Under the pieces are notes generated by a model. That model did not search any database. It saw only the letters and a list, made by a program, of their open reading frames with translations, and had not been told where the DNA came from. From Micromonospora eburnea (lineage in GTDB: Bacteria > Actinomycetota > Actinomycetes > Mycobacteriales > Micromonosporaceae): DNA of 64,000 nucleotides. Positions 34,754 through 43,802 of this stretch are shown piece after piece; the stretch's first letter is position 1; every line of letters starts with the position of its first letter. The translations under genes were made by a program, and so were the position numbers. The DNA is taken from contig NZ_FMHY01000002.1 in the NCBI RefSeq assembly GCF_900090225.1, positions 5,456,001 to 5,520,000 of the forward strand, given 5' to 3'.

Positions 34754-36025
34754 ATGATCACCACGACGGCCGGTACGGGGTGTCCGGAGTGCGGTACGCC
34801 GACGGTGTCGATCCGCGAGGCGATGCCCTGGTGCGCCCGCTGCGAATGGAACCTCGACAGCTACGACCGCGCCCACCAGCCACCCGAGTTCGGGTGGTCC
34901 TGGATCGACCGGCGAACCCACCGGCTCGCGACCCGGCTCACCCGCCAGCAGTACGCCGCGCTCGTCGATCGCCCGCTGGAGTCGGCCGGGTTGGGGCTGG
35001 CCGGCACCGTGACCGTCGTCGTGTCGCTGCTGCTCCTGGTCGGGGTGCTGGCGTTGGCGGTGCTCGGGGTGTGGCTGCTGTTCGCGTACCCGTTCCCGAA
35101 CCTCGCGATCGTCTTCGGGCTGGCGCTGATCGGGCTGGCGGTGGCGCTGCGGCCCCGGTTCGGCCGGATCGACCCCGACCTCGAGGTGCTCTCCCGGGAC
35201 GAGGCACCCGAGTTGCACGCCCTGGTCGAGGAGGTGGCCGGCGCCATCGGCGCGTCGGCGCCGCACGTGATCGGCGTCGACAGCAGCATCAACGCGTACA
35301 CGACGGCGGTGGGACTGCGCCGGCGCCGGGTGCTCTGTCTCGGGCTGCCGCTCTGGGGTGCGCTGGACGGGCAGGAGCGGGTCGCGCTGCTCGGCCACGA
35401 ACTCGGCCACTTCGTCAACGGCGACGTCCGGCGGCTGCTGGTGACCGACCCGGCGTTGACGATGCTCGGCAACGCCGCCGACCTGTTCCGCCCGCGGCGC
35501 GACACGCCGAATGGCGGGCTGCTGGAAATGATCGGCGAGTGGCTGGGCCGGATCCTGTCGTGGCTCGTCTCCCGCCTGCTCTTCCTCGGCCACCTGGTGC
35601 TGGTCTGCACCGCGCTACGCGACAGCCAGCGGGCGGAGTACCTGGCCGACGAGATGTCCGCCCGGGTGGCCGGCACGGCGGGCGCGACGCGCCTGCTCGA
35701 CGTGCTGCTCAGCCACGAGTCGGTGGCGCTGGTGGTCCGCCAGGGCGCGCGCGGCGGCCAGGGCCCGACCGGGTGGCGGGCGGGAATGCGGCGCTCGCTG
35801 GCCGGGGCCGCCGAGCGCCTGCCGCTGGTACGCCAGCTCTCCATCCGGGAGGACGCGTCGCTGTTCGCCACCCATCCGCCGGCGGGCCTACGCCACCGGA
35901 TGCTCACCGCCCGGCCGTGGCAGGACCCCGGTCTGGTGCTCGGCGAGGCCCGCGCCGAACGGATCGACGCGGAGCTGGCCCGGCATTACGAGCGGATGAG
36001 CCGGATTGTGAGTTGGTCCGCGTGA
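34754..36025 (+). CDS. M48 family membrane zinc metalloprotease with N-terminal zinc ribbon
   Basis: 423 aa. A zinc-ribbon-like C10-x2-C13...C27-x2-C30 at the N-terminus, two membrane helices (about 80-104 and 112-132), then the M48 peptidase domain with HELGH near residue 214 (LLGHELGHFVNGD) and a downstream acidic third-ligand region SQRAEYLADEMSA. Another hydrophobic stretch (WLVSRLLFLGHLVLV) lies between. HtpX-like proteases degrade misfolded membrane proteins; the zinc ribbon is unusual and might recognise substrates. Confidence 0.9.
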   Translation: MITTTAGTGCPECGTPTVSIREAMPWCARCEWNLDSYDRAHQPPEFGWSWIDRRTHRLATRLTRQQYAALVDRPLESAGLGLAGTVTVVVSLLLLVGVLALAVLGVWLLFAYPFPNLAIVFGLALIGLAVALRPRFGRIDPDLEVLSRDEAPELHALVEEVAGAIGASAPHVIGVDSSINAYTTAVGLRRRRVLCLGLPLWGALDGQERVALLGHELGHFVNGDVRRLLVTDPALTMLGNAADLFRPRRDTPNGGLLEMIGEWLGRILSWLVSRLLFLGHLVLVCTALRDSQRAEYLADEMSARVAGTAGATRLLDVLLSHESVALVVRQGARGGQGPTGWRAGMRRSLAGAAERLPLVRQLSIREDASLFATHPPAGLRHRMLTARPWQDPGLVLGEARAERIDAELARHYERMSRIVSWSA

Positions 36026-36063
36026 CCGCCCGGTCGGCCGCACTCAACGACCGGCACCGGCAC

Positions 36064-36075
36064 TAACCTCTCCGC
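36064..36075 (+). promoter_or_regulatory. Leaderless-type -10 promoter
   Basis: TAACCT, six bases, then ATG 36076; no ribosome binding site. Confidence 0.5.
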
Positions 36076-37185
36076 ATGACCCCGCAGCGGCTCGACCGCG
36101 CCACCGCCCGTCGGGTAGCCGTCCGTGCCCAACTGCTCGACGCCGACCGGCCCGCCGACCTGCTGACGGTGGTAGACCGGCTGACGTTCCTCCAGATCGA
36201 CCCCACCGCCGCCGTGGCGCCCAACGCCGACCTGGTCGCCTGGACCCGGCTCGGCGCCGCGTACCAGCCGAACCAGCTGACCCGGGCGCTGGAGGCCGAC
36301 CGCACCCTGTTCGAGCACCGGGCGATGGTGCGGCCGATGGCCGACCTGGGGCTGCACCTCGCCGAGATGGCGGCCTGGCCGGAGGATGCCCGGCGCCGGG
36401 ACTGGCTGGCGGCCAACGACACATTCCGCCGGTACGTGCTGGACCTGCTGCGCGACTCCGGCCCGCTGCTGAGTCGCGACGTACCGGACCGCAGCGTCGT
36501 GCCGTGGCCGTCGACCGGCTGGACCAACAACCGCAACGTCACGCAGATGCTGGAATTCCTCGCCGCGCGCGGCGAGATCGCCATCTCCGGCCGCATCGGA
36601 CGGCAGCGGACCTGGGACCTCGCCGAGCGCGTCTATCCGCCCGGCACGCCGGCCGTGCCCGCCGAGGAGGCCGCCCGGACGCGCGACGAGCGCCTGCTGC
36701 GCTCGCTCGGCGTCGCCCGCGCGACGGTGGTCGGCGAAGCCGGCGAGCCGACCGAGATCGAGGGTACGTCCGGACTCTGGCGGGTCGATCCGGCCGCGCT
36801 GGACGGCACCCCGCTCGCCGGCCGGACCGCGCTGCTGTCCCCGTTCGACCGGCTGGTGCACGACCGCCGGCGCGCCCTGGAGCTGTTCGACTTCGAGTAC
36901 CGCCTGGAGATGTACGTGCCGAAGGCGCAGCGGCGCTGGGGCTACTTCGCGCTGCCGGTGCTGCACCACGATCGGCTCGTCGGCAAGGTCGACGCGACCG
37001 CCGACCGGAAGGCCGGGGTCCTGCGCGTCGACGCGATCCACGAGGATGTCCCGTTCACCGCGGAGGTCACGGCGGCCGTGCACGCGGAGCTGGAGGCGCT
37101 GGCGTCCTGGCTCGGCCTGCCGGAGGTCCGCCGCGGGGAAAATTCAGCCGGTACAGCAGGGGGGTGGCCGGCGGCAGGGGGCTGA
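36076..37185 (+). CDS. AlkZ/YcaQ-like winged-helix DNA glycosylase family protein
   Basis: 369 aa of the HTH_42 family. Members (AlkZ, YcaQ/AlkX) are DNA glycosylases that unhook interstrand crosslinks or bulky adducts. The catalytic Q-hydrophobic-D/Q motif is present as Q40-I41-D42 in LTFLQIDPTAAVAPN, the YcaQ-like version. Other motifs are RTLFEHRAMVRPM, WTNNRNVTQMLEFLAARGEI and LLSPFDRLVHDRRRALELFDFEYRLEMYVP. Function in base-excision repair is inferred from family. It marks the left edge of the accessory segment. Confidence 0.9.
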   Translation: MTPQRLDRATARRVAVRAQLLDADRPADLLTVVDRLTFLQIDPTAAVAPNADLVAWTRLGAAYQPNQLTRALEADRTLFEHRAMVRPMADLGLHLAEMAAWPEDARRRDWLAANDTFRRYVLDLLRDSGPLLSRDVPDRSVVPWPSTGWTNNRNVTQMLEFLAARGEIAISGRIGRQRTWDLAERVYPPGTPAVPAEEAARTRDERLLRSLGVARATVVGEAGEPTEIEGTSGLWRVDPAALDGTPLAGRTALLSPFDRLVHDRRRALELFDFEYRLEMYVPKAQRRWGYFALPVLHHDRLVGKVDATADRKAGVLRVDAIHEDVPFTAEVTAAVHAELEALASWLGLPEVRRGENSAGTAGGWPAAGG

Positions 37186-37319
37186 GGAATGCCCCGCTGC
37201 CACCGGCCCGGGACCAGCCGCCATCCGTTGCCGCGTCAGACGGCCGGTCAGGTAGTCACCGCACGGCGACTACCAGGTGAGGGCTGCCGAGAGCTGCCGG
37301 GCCTCCCAGCCGCCCAGGT

Positions 37320-38024
37320 CTAGGCGGTCGCATAAGTGCTGGGCCGACCGCGCTTGCCGCCGGCCGACGAGCTGGGCCAGATTTCGCCAGTGCCGGCTCC
37401 GACTTCCCGGATGCGGTGGCCGGGTTGGTGTCGGTGGGCGTGGTCATCAGGCAGTGCTGCGGGGGTGGCGTCGATGGTTGCTTCGCGCCAGGCGTTGACC
37501 ACGCCGTTGGGGATGCGGCCCATGGGTTGCACCTGGTAGCCGTTCTCGGCGGCCCAGGCTCGTACGGCGGCGGCGTCGACCTCGCTCTTAGCGCCCGCCG
37601 GCCGGGCCAGGGTGGTGGGGGATGCGGGAGTCACCGGAGCGGCGGCGCCGTGGTTCAGGTCGTGGAGCCGGCCGCGGGCGTCGGCGAGTTTCTGTTCCAA
37701 CGCGGCGATCTCCGCGTCGAGCCGTTGCCGGCGGGCCATGTACTCGGTGTGGCAGCGTTGGGCCAGGTCCGCCGCGAGGGTGCGGATCTTCTCGGCCAGT
37801 GCCCGGGTCCGGCCGTTCTCCGATCGCAGCGCGAAGGAGAGCAGGTGATCGACGTTGACCTCGACAGGCACGGTGGTGGGTTCTGGCGAGTCGGGCGGGT
37901 TTGCAGGGCCAGTGGTGGCGCGGATGCCCATCGGCACGGGCGTGCTGTCCCGTTCGCCCTTGGCGAGTCGTTCCAGATGTGCGCGTTGTTCTGGTGCAAG
38001 GAAGTCCTGCAAGGTCCTTGTCAT
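37320..38024 (-). CDS. Lsr2-like DNA-binding protein with coiled coil
   Basis: 234 aa. Residues 70-125 form a coiled coil (ALAEKIRTLAADLAQRCH, RQRLDAEIAALEQKLADARG). Residues about 150-183 (VRAWAAENGYQVQPMGRIPNGVVNAWREA) match the C-terminal AT-hook-like DNA-binding domain of Lsr2, including the RGR-like MGRIP turn. The N-terminal Lsr2 dimerisation domain is absent, and about 50 residues of low-similarity tail follow, possibly from a frameshift. Lsr2 is a xenogeneic silencer, so such a protein could silence this island. The start is uncertain. Confidence 0.65.
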   Translation of the reverse strand: MTRTLQDFLAPEQRAHLERLAKGERDSTPVPMGIRATTGPANPPDSPEPTTVPVEVNVDHLLSFALRSENGRTRALAEKIRTLAADLAQRCHTEYMARRQRLDAEIAALEQKLADARGRLHDLNHGAAAPVTPASPTTLARPAGAKSEVDAAAVRAWAAENGYQVQPMGRIPNGVVNAWREATIDATPAALPDDHAHRHQPGHRIREVGAGTGEIWPSSSAGGKRGRPSTYATA

Positions 38025-38178
38025 CGCGGTTACGCCAATTCAGGGGTTGGTGAGCTGCTCGCTGATTGCGCTGGATGGCCGTCTCCAGAGAGATCGGATG
38101 GCTGCCTGCCAGGGGTGGCGCGCCTTTGGCCGGGCTGCACGTTCACAGCGGATCTCCTGTCGGGGCGAGGCGGACGGT

Positions 38179-39282
38179 TCAGATTTCGTGATGCTCGTGG
38201 CCCTTGGCGGCGCAGTCGTCCCAGATACGGGTCAGGTGCTGCGTCATGCGGATGGTGGCGGGGTGGTCGGGGTGTTCGCGCCGGTGGGTGGTGATGGTGT
38301 CGGCGAGCAGGGTCCGGGCGGGCTGGCAGTGACCAAGGTCGTACAGGATGAGAGCGGTGATGGCATGGGCCGCGAGAGTCGGGTGAGCGTGAGAGCCGGC
38401 GGTGGTGGCGAGATGTTCGCCGAGTTGCCGGTAGAGGTGGTAGGCGCGTTGGTGGTGCCCTGCACGACGGCGAACGGTGGCCAGAAGGTGTAGGGCGTGC
38501 AGGCTGCGCGGGTGGGTGGGCCCGTACAGGTAGGCGCTGTTCTGCTGGGCGTAGGTGGCCCAGCCGATGGCGTCGGTGGGGCGGCCGAGGCGGAGCTGTA
38601 GTTCGGCCAGGAGCGCGGCGGCTTCCGCATGTAGCGGATGGGCGGGCGCGGTGGCGGGGTCGACACCGGCCAGGCTGACGTGCAGGAGTTGCCGGGCGCG
38701 CAGCGGATCGGTGGGGGCCAGGGTTCGGGCGGTGGCGACGCGCCGTACGCCTTCGGCGATACGCCGGTCGCAGGCGGATGCGGGTGTGGCGCGCCAGGTG
38801 AGGGTGATGTCGGTGGGGCTGGCGCCGACGGTGATGCGGGCGAGGACGCGGTCGGCGTGGAGGGCAGCCAACTGCGGGGGTGTCGGTGCGCCGGTCGACG
38901 GGATGACCCGGGCCGCGTGCCGCAGTATCGCCCGACCGACAACGTCGGCGATGGTCGCATCGGCAAGAGGTCGTGGGCGGCAGCCCTGCTGACACTGGTA
39001 GCCCTCGTGCAGATCGGCGTAGGGCATCGGCCGGCGGCAGAACCGGCAGTGCAACAGTCCCGGACGCAGGCACAACACGCGCGGGGTGGCGGCCGGCCTG
39101 CCCGCGTGGAATGTGGCTGGGGTGGCGGCCCTGGTGACCCATTTCTGGACCAGGCGGGGTTCGAGGTTCAGCTGGCGGGCGACGGTGGTGACCGCGCCGT
39201 ATGCCTTGACGGCGCGGGCGTCGGCGACGCGTTGGACGACGGCGTCGATCAGGTCTGGTGGGTATCTGCTGGGGACAGCCAT
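38179..39282 (-). CDS. HTH, zinc-ribbon and TPR protein
   Basis: 367 aa. Residues 1-55 read like a transposase-type helix-turn-helix (SRYPPDLIDAVVQRVADARA, VARQLNLEPRLVQKWV). Around 75-105 is a zinc ribbon (LLHCRFCRRPMPY...YQCQQGC), resembling recombinase zinc beta ribbons. From about 150 on are helical TPR-like repeats (LHAEAAALLAELQLRLGRPTDAIGWA, HALHLLATVRRRAGHHQRAYHLY). A regulatory role is plausible but the combination is not one I recognise. It lies within the accessory segment. Confidence 0.6.
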   Translation of the reverse strand: MAVPSRYPPDLIDAVVQRVADARAVKAYGAVTTVARQLNLEPRLVQKWVTRAATPATFHAGRPAATPRVLCLRPGLLHCRFCRRPMPYADLHEGYQCQQGCRPRPLADATIADVVGRAILRHAARVIPSTGAPTPPQLAALHADRVLARITVGASPTDITLTWRATPASACDRRIAEGVRRVATARTLAPTDPLRARQLLHVSLAGVDPATAPAHPLHAEAAALLAELQLRLGRPTDAIGWATYAQQNSAYLYGPTHPRSLHALHLLATVRRRAGHHQRAYHLYRQLGEHLATTAGSHAHPTLAAHAITALILYDLGHCQPARTLLADTITTHRREHPDHPATIRMTQHLTRIWDDCAAKGHEHHEI

Positions 39283-39370
39283 GATCCGCGGTCTCGGTTG
39301 AGGATGTGAGTGGTCGGCTGTCGGGTGGGTGTCACCGGCCAGCTTGGTCTGTGTGGCGAATGCGCTGGGG

Positions 39371-40015
39371 CTAGGCATGGAGGTCCCAACGGTTGTCGGC
39401 CGTACGGCTGGGGTTGATCGGCACGCCGCTGCTGCCACGGGGAGGGTTACGGCGCATCGGGTGCAGGGTCGGCCCGTCGGGCAGGGTGATCGCCGGTCGG
39501 GGCGTGTAGCCGTAGCGGGCGAGCAACTGCTGCCCGTCCGTGAAGGTGGTGGTCCAGGACGGCAGGTCGACGCGGTCGATGCGGGCGCGGTGATGGGTCA
39601 GCAGCGCGGCACCGCGACCGGCCTTTTGGGCGTCGGGGTGTACGGCGAAAACCGCGAGGTGGTAGTGCGGCTCGGTGGGCTGTCTCGCGGACAGCCGACT
39701 TTCCAGCAGGTCAAACCGGCCGGCGTGGCCCCCGGCCGTGTCGGCGAGCCGGATGCGGTAGTTGGCGGGTGGTGGGATGGGCCGGTAGCGGTGAAAGCCG
39801 ACGGCGGCGGCGGTGAGGTCGTCGGTGATGTGGACATCGCCGAAGAACAGTGCGTGCTCCACCCAGATCAACAGGACGTCGGCCAGGACCCGGCGGCGTG
39901 TGGCGGGTACGAGCCACTGGCCGAGCGGGGTGGCGTAGAGGGCGTCGGCGATCAACGCCGCGACCGCGTCCTTGTCCGTCCAACGCGCCGCCCGGATACG
40001 AGCGTTCGATTCCAT
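39371..40015 (-). CDS. GNAT family N-acetyltransferase
   Basis: 214 aa. Motif A of the GNAT fold is HLAVFAVHPDAQKAGRGAALLTHHRA, where the acetyl-CoA pyrophosphate loop Q/R-x2-G-x-G/A reads QKAGRGA. The N-terminus (IRAARWTDKDAVAALIADALYATPLGQWL) is typical. The substrate is unknown; the C-terminal LHPMRRNPPRGSS tail is unstructured. GGACAGGGA precedes the ATG. Confidence 0.85.
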   Translation of the reverse strand: MESNARIRAARWTDKDAVAALIADALYATPLGQWLVPATRRRVLADVLLIWVEHALFFGDVHITDDLTAAAVGFHRYRPIPPPANYRIRLADTAGGHAGRFDLLESRLSARQPTEPHYHLAVFAVHPDAQKAGRGAALLTHHRARIDRVDLPSWTTTFTDGQQLLARYGYTPRPAITLPDGPTLHPMRRNPPRGSSGVPINPSRTADNRWDLHA

Positions 40016-40037
40016 GATTGGCGTCCCTGTCCGTGGG

Positions 40038-40715
40038 CTACCGGTAGGCGGCGGTGGCGAGGTCGCCGACCGTGGCGTCGATGGCGGCGGTGATGTCGCG
40101 TACCGGGTGCAGGTGCTGGTCGGCGATCGTCTTGAGGTGTGTGGTGAGGGTGGTGGTGTCGTCGGCGAGGTAGAGGTGTTCGGTGAGGCCGAGGACGGCG
40201 ACGAGTCCGGCGAGGGCGGCGGTGTGGTTGTCCGGCTGCTGATATCGGGTGGCGATAGAGCGCAGCCGGGCGCGGGCCACTACCGACCATTTGCTGTCCA
40301 CGGGCAGGTAGCTGTCGGCGCGTATGAGGCCGGCGAGGCGGCGGCGGGTGGCGTGGCGGAGGATGCCGGCGGCGACGAGGCCGGCGCGGGTGCGTTCGTA
40401 CAGGTCGGCGGAGAAGCCGCGCAGGAACCCTTTCAGCGTGGGCAGGGTGCGGGCGTAGCGGATCGAGGTCAGGGCGGTGTCGGCGATCAGATCGTTGGCG
40501 GGCCGGTCGAGGTGTGGGCGTAGCCATCGCTCGTCGGCTGGGCGGGTCTCGTCGCCGAGGTCGACGTGTCCGGCCAGGTACAGGTTGATCAGGACCGCGC
40601 CGGCCAGGCCGAGGGCCAGTGCCTGCCGGTGGATGTGCGGCTGGCCGGTGTCGTCGTTGTGGCCGAGTAGGAACAGTTCGTCGCGCAGCGGCAGCGGGGG
40701 AAGCGGCATAGCCAT
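40038..40715 (-). CDS. GPP34 family protein
   Basis: 225 aa. The N-terminus LPLRDELFLLGHNDDTGQPHIHRQALALGLAGAVLINLYLAGHVDL matches the actinobacterial GPP34 (GOLPH3-like) family, whose eukaryotic relatives bind phosphatidylinositol-4-phosphate at the Golgi. Bacterial members are small predicted lipid-binding or regulatory proteins without a proven role. GGGAGGAG lies upstream of the start. It lies 22 bases upstream of the GNAT gene in the same direction. Confidence 0.85.
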   Translation of the reverse strand: MAMPLPPLPLRDELFLLGHNDDTGQPHIHRQALALGLAGAVLINLYLAGHVDLGDETRPADERWLRPHLDRPANDLIADTALTSIRYARTLPTLKGFLRGFSADLYERTRAGLVAAGILRHATRRRLAGLIRADSYLPVDSKWSVVARARLRSIATRYQQPDNHTAALAGLVAVLGLTEHLYLADDTTTLTTHLKTIADQHLHPVRDITAAIDATVGDLATAAYR

Positions 40716-40731
40716 GACGGGTCTCCTCCCT

Positions 40732-41745
40732 CTACCGCAGCCCGGTGGTGTGCTGTCGCAGCCGTGCGTGCACGCCGGTGTAGGCCGGGTCCGGGGTGGG
40801 GAGCAGTGCCTTGTCGACGGCGGCGAGGACGGTGTAGTTGGGGTCGCACACGTTGCCGATCGGCGCCCGCCCCACCTGCGAGATGAGCTGGTACGCGTCC
40901 AGGATCTCCAGACCGGTCAGTTCGCTGGCCCAGCCGACCATGTCGTGGTGGGCGATGCGGTAGGCGTCTTCCAGGGGGCGGGCGCAGCCGATCGACATGA
41001 TCGACGTGTCGGTCTCCAGCCGGGGCCACACCGTCGACACGCCTTTGATGACCTCGACGGTGAGGATGGTGGTGGTGGCGATCTCCACGCCGACGCCGCA
41101 GGCCTCGCCCTCGCCCTGGCAGGCGTGGCCGTCGCCGAGGGCGAACATCGCCCCGTGCACGTTCACCCCCAGGTAGAGGGTGGTGCCGGCGCGCAGGCGT
41201 GGGGTGTCGAGGTTCCCGCCATGGGTGTCCGGGACGATGGTCGAGCGGGCTTGGAAGCCGCCGGGGGCGACGCCGATAGTGCCGATCATCGGATCGAGCG
41301 GCAGGTTGATGGCGTGATTCGTTTCGGTGGCCTGGAACCGGACTGTGCCGGCCTGCCGGTCGATGCCGTACACCCAGACCCGTTCCTCCAGCGGCGGCTG
41401 CAAGGTGGCGGTGTGGGAGGTGGAGGTGAGCGCACCGAAGTGCGGGAATGTCGAGGACACACCCCAGTCCCGGGCGGGGGTGATGGAGGCGAGGTGGATG
41501 GCGAGGGTGTCACCGGGCTCGGCGTCCTCGACGAAGAACGGCCCCGACACCGGGTTCAGGTAGGGCATGCGGCACACCTGCGACGGCAGATCCGCCGGCC
41601 CGCGTACGAGACCACCGAAGCAGTCCTCGGTGAAGACTTCCAGCACGTCACCGGAGTGCAGGTGCGCGACTGGTAGCCGCCCACCGAACGTGTACGCCAA
41701 CTCGTCCCGAACCGGCCGGTAGGTGATCTTCTCCATGGCGATCAC
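40732..41745 (-). CDS. Acetamidase/formamidase family protein
   Basis: 337 aa. The family includes formamidase and acetamidase, which hydrolyse short amides to the acid and ammonia. Motifs include NHAINLPLDPMIGTIGVAPGG (with the conserved His-rich N-terminal region) and NLDTPRLRAGTTLYLGVNVHGAMFALGDGHACQGEGE, the family signature. GTG 41745 overlaps the permease stop in GTGA and has GGAG six bases upstream; ATG 41736 is an alternative. Coupling to an amino-acid/amide-type permease suggests uptake and hydrolysis of an amide as nitrogen or carbon source. Confidence 0.92.
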   Translation of the reverse strand: MIAMEKITYRPVRDELAYTFGGRLPVAHLHSGDVLEVFTEDCFGGLVRGPADLPSQVCRMPYLNPVSGPFFVEDAEPGDTLAIHLASITPARDWGVSSTFPHFGALTSTSHTATLQPPLEERVWVYGIDRQAGTVRFQATETNHAINLPLDPMIGTIGVAPGGFQARSTIVPDTHGGNLDTPRLRAGTTLYLGVNVHGAMFALGDGHACQGEGEACGVGVEIATTTILTVEVIKGVSTVWPRLETDTSIMSIGCARPLEDAYRIAHHDMVGWASELTGLEILDAYQLISQVGRAPIGNVCDPNYTVLAAVDKALLPTPDPAYTGVHARLRQHTTGLR

Positions 41746-43148
41746 ACCCGCTCCAGGTCACGGCCTGCCCGCTGCACGGGGGCGAGCCCGGACAGGGTGG
41801 GCCGGCGGCCAGACAGGTACAGGCCAGCGAGGACGATCACGCCGAGAGCCAGCCAGGCCAGACCGAGACGTTGCGCGGCGATGCTCGCGTTCACCACCAC
41901 GTAAGCGAGGATGGCGAACCCGATCGCGGGCATGAGCAGGTGTGCCCACCAGTTCCCGCTGCGCTGGCGGATGAGGTGGTGCACCACCACGGAGACGTGC
42001 AGGACGAGGAACGCGACCATCGCCCCGAAATTGATCAGCGAGGACAGCAGAGTGATCCCGTCGGAACGGGCAGCCATGTACAGGCCCAGCGCCAGGGAGA
42101 CGGCGCCGGTCAGCAGGGTGGCATTGATCGGCACGTTCCGGCGGATCGACACCCTCGCCAGAAACGCGGGCAACTGCCGATCCCGGGCCATCGCGTACAA
42201 CAGCCGGGAGGTGGCGACCTGCGCGACCATCGAGTTCGGCAACCCCCACGCGACCGCGGTCGCCACCGCACACAGCGTCGCCAGCCAGCCCCCGCCGGCC
42301 ACCAGAGCGGCGTCGTAAAAGGCAGTCCCGTTCGGATCACCGTCGGCCAACAGCCCGGACGGATCGGGGACGAGCATCGCGGCCAGCCACGTCTGGACGA
42401 TGAACAACACCCCCGCCAGAACCAGGACGGCGGCCATCGCCCGGCCGATCTGCCGGGAACCGCCCTTGGCCTCCTCGGCGAGCATGCTGATGCCGTCGAA
42501 ACCTAGGAAGGACAGCACGGCGATCGACACCGCCCCCGCCACGACCGACCAGGTGAAGGTGTCGGAGTTGTAGAACGCCTCCCAACTGAACCGGCCCCTC
42601 CCAGAGGCGACAGCCCAACCGGCGACGGCGATGAAGACCGCCAGGACGATCAGCTCACCGACCAGCATCACTCGGGTGACCACCGCGGTCATGCGGATCC
42701 CGACCGAGTTGACCACCGTGTTCACCGCAACGAAGCCCAACAGCCACAACCAGACCGGCACCGCAGGCACGGTCGCGTGCATCGCCACCGACGCCACCAG
42801 GTACAACAACCCCGGCACCAGGATGTAATCGAGGAGGATCACCCAGCCGGCGAGAAAGCCGACGGGTGGGCTGATGCCCCTGCCGGCGTAGTTGTAGACG
42901 CTGCCCGACATCGGGAACGCCTTCACCATCTGCGCATACGAGAACGCGGTGAACACCAACGCCACGACGCCGATCGCATACGCCAGAGCCACCATGCCGC
43001 CGGAGCCCGCGTACACGCTGCCGAAGATCGCCATCGGCGCAATCGGCACCATGTACACCAAGCCATACGCGATCAGGTCCCGAAACCGCAACCGCCGGGC
43101 CAGTTCCTGCCGATAGCCATAGCGGGCCAGCTCATCCTGCTCATACAT
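41742..43148 (-). CDS. APC family permease
   Basis: 468 aa with about 12 membrane helices of the amino acid-polyamine-organocation family. The first helix carries GLVYMVPIAPMAIFGSVYAGSGG, a characteristic unwound helix with glycine. The start is ATG 43148, with AGGAAAGG about seven bases upstream. It is coupled to the acetamidase, so it probably imports the amide or a related amine. The substrate is not determinable from sequence. Confidence 0.9.
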   Translation of the reverse strand: MYEQDELARYGYRQELARRLRFRDLIAYGLVYMVPIAPMAIFGSVYAGSGGMVALAYAIGVVALVFTAFSYAQMVKAFPMSGSVYNYAGRGISPPVGFLAGWVILLDYILVPGLLYLVASVAMHATVPAVPVWLWLLGFVAVNTVVNSVGIRMTAVVTRVMLVGELIVLAVFIAVAGWAVASGRGRFSWEAFYNSDTFTWSVVAGAVSIAVLSFLGFDGISMLAEEAKGGSRQIGRAMAAVLVLAGVLFIVQTWLAAMLVPDPSGLLADGDPNGTAFYDAALVAGGGWLATLCAVATAVAWGLPNSMVAQVATSRLLYAMARDRQLPAFLARVSIRRNVPINATLLTGAVSLALGLYMAARSDGITLLSSLINFGAMVAFLVLHVSVVVHHLIRQRSGNWWAHLLMPAIGFAILAYVVVNASIAAQRLGLAWLALGVIVLAGLYLSGRRPTLSGLAPVQRAGRDLERV

Positions 43149-43802
43149 ACGCGAGCCTTTCCTGAGAAGGAGTAAAGGGGATGGGGCGGTGTCGATGTCC
43201 GTGGGGACGGCTTCACTGACAGACCGGCATGCCACCGCCCGGCCTGTAGCTGCGGTGTTGGCCCATCGGACTGCCATGTGCGAGAGGGACAAGGCCGGGC
43301 TTCTGCTACCCCTCCCGCGCACGCAGTGACATCCAGCCGGACGGAGGTGATGCCACCGTCAGCCGGGCTTATCCGTAATGGCCGGCCCCGATCGGCGCTG
43401 GCCTCTGCACGCGGTGGGCTTGCTGGCATGCCGGCAAGCCCACCGCCATCCGCCAGCGGCTGGGAGCAAGACCACCGGCCCCCGCCCACGCAGCCCTGCT
43501 GGCGGTACGCGAACGGGGAGTCACCCATGCGGTCGACGGAGTGCCCGACGCGAGCACCTGCCGGTGCGTCGGGTCGCGTTCCGACCTGTCGCCGATCGGC
43601 ACGTCCATCTGGAGCTCCCTGCCGTGAGGTTGTCGCTGGCCACCGGCGCTCCGCTGGGGATCGGCACGTCGGCACATCCAGGCTGGCTTGGGCGGTGGAC
43701 GGACGGAATGTCTCGCGAGTGCACCCGCGGTGCACCTGCCGTCACCTCATGTGCGGCTACCATCACCTCCACCGGTGACTGTCCGTTCCGGAAGGACGTG
43801 CG
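43149..43802. other. Long intergenic region with a 36-bp palindrome
   Basis: No convincing gene is visible in these 654 bases between the divergent permease and regulator genes. Reading frames here are short and lack a codon pattern like the neighbours. It holds a near-perfect palindrome (43411-43446) and two copies of GATCGGCACGTC. The regulator ATG at 43803 has a GGAAGGA ribosome binding site, so the promoter probably lies toward the right end. Confidence 0.6.
43411..43446. promoter_or_regulatory. 36-bp loop-less palindrome
   Basis: GCGGTGGGCTTGCTGGCA is followed directly by its reverse complement, with a single T-G position breaking perfection. A dyad with no spacer is more like a protein-binding operator or attachment core than a terminator. 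It lies 265 bases upstream of the permease start and 357 bases before the regulator start. Confidence 0.6.
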
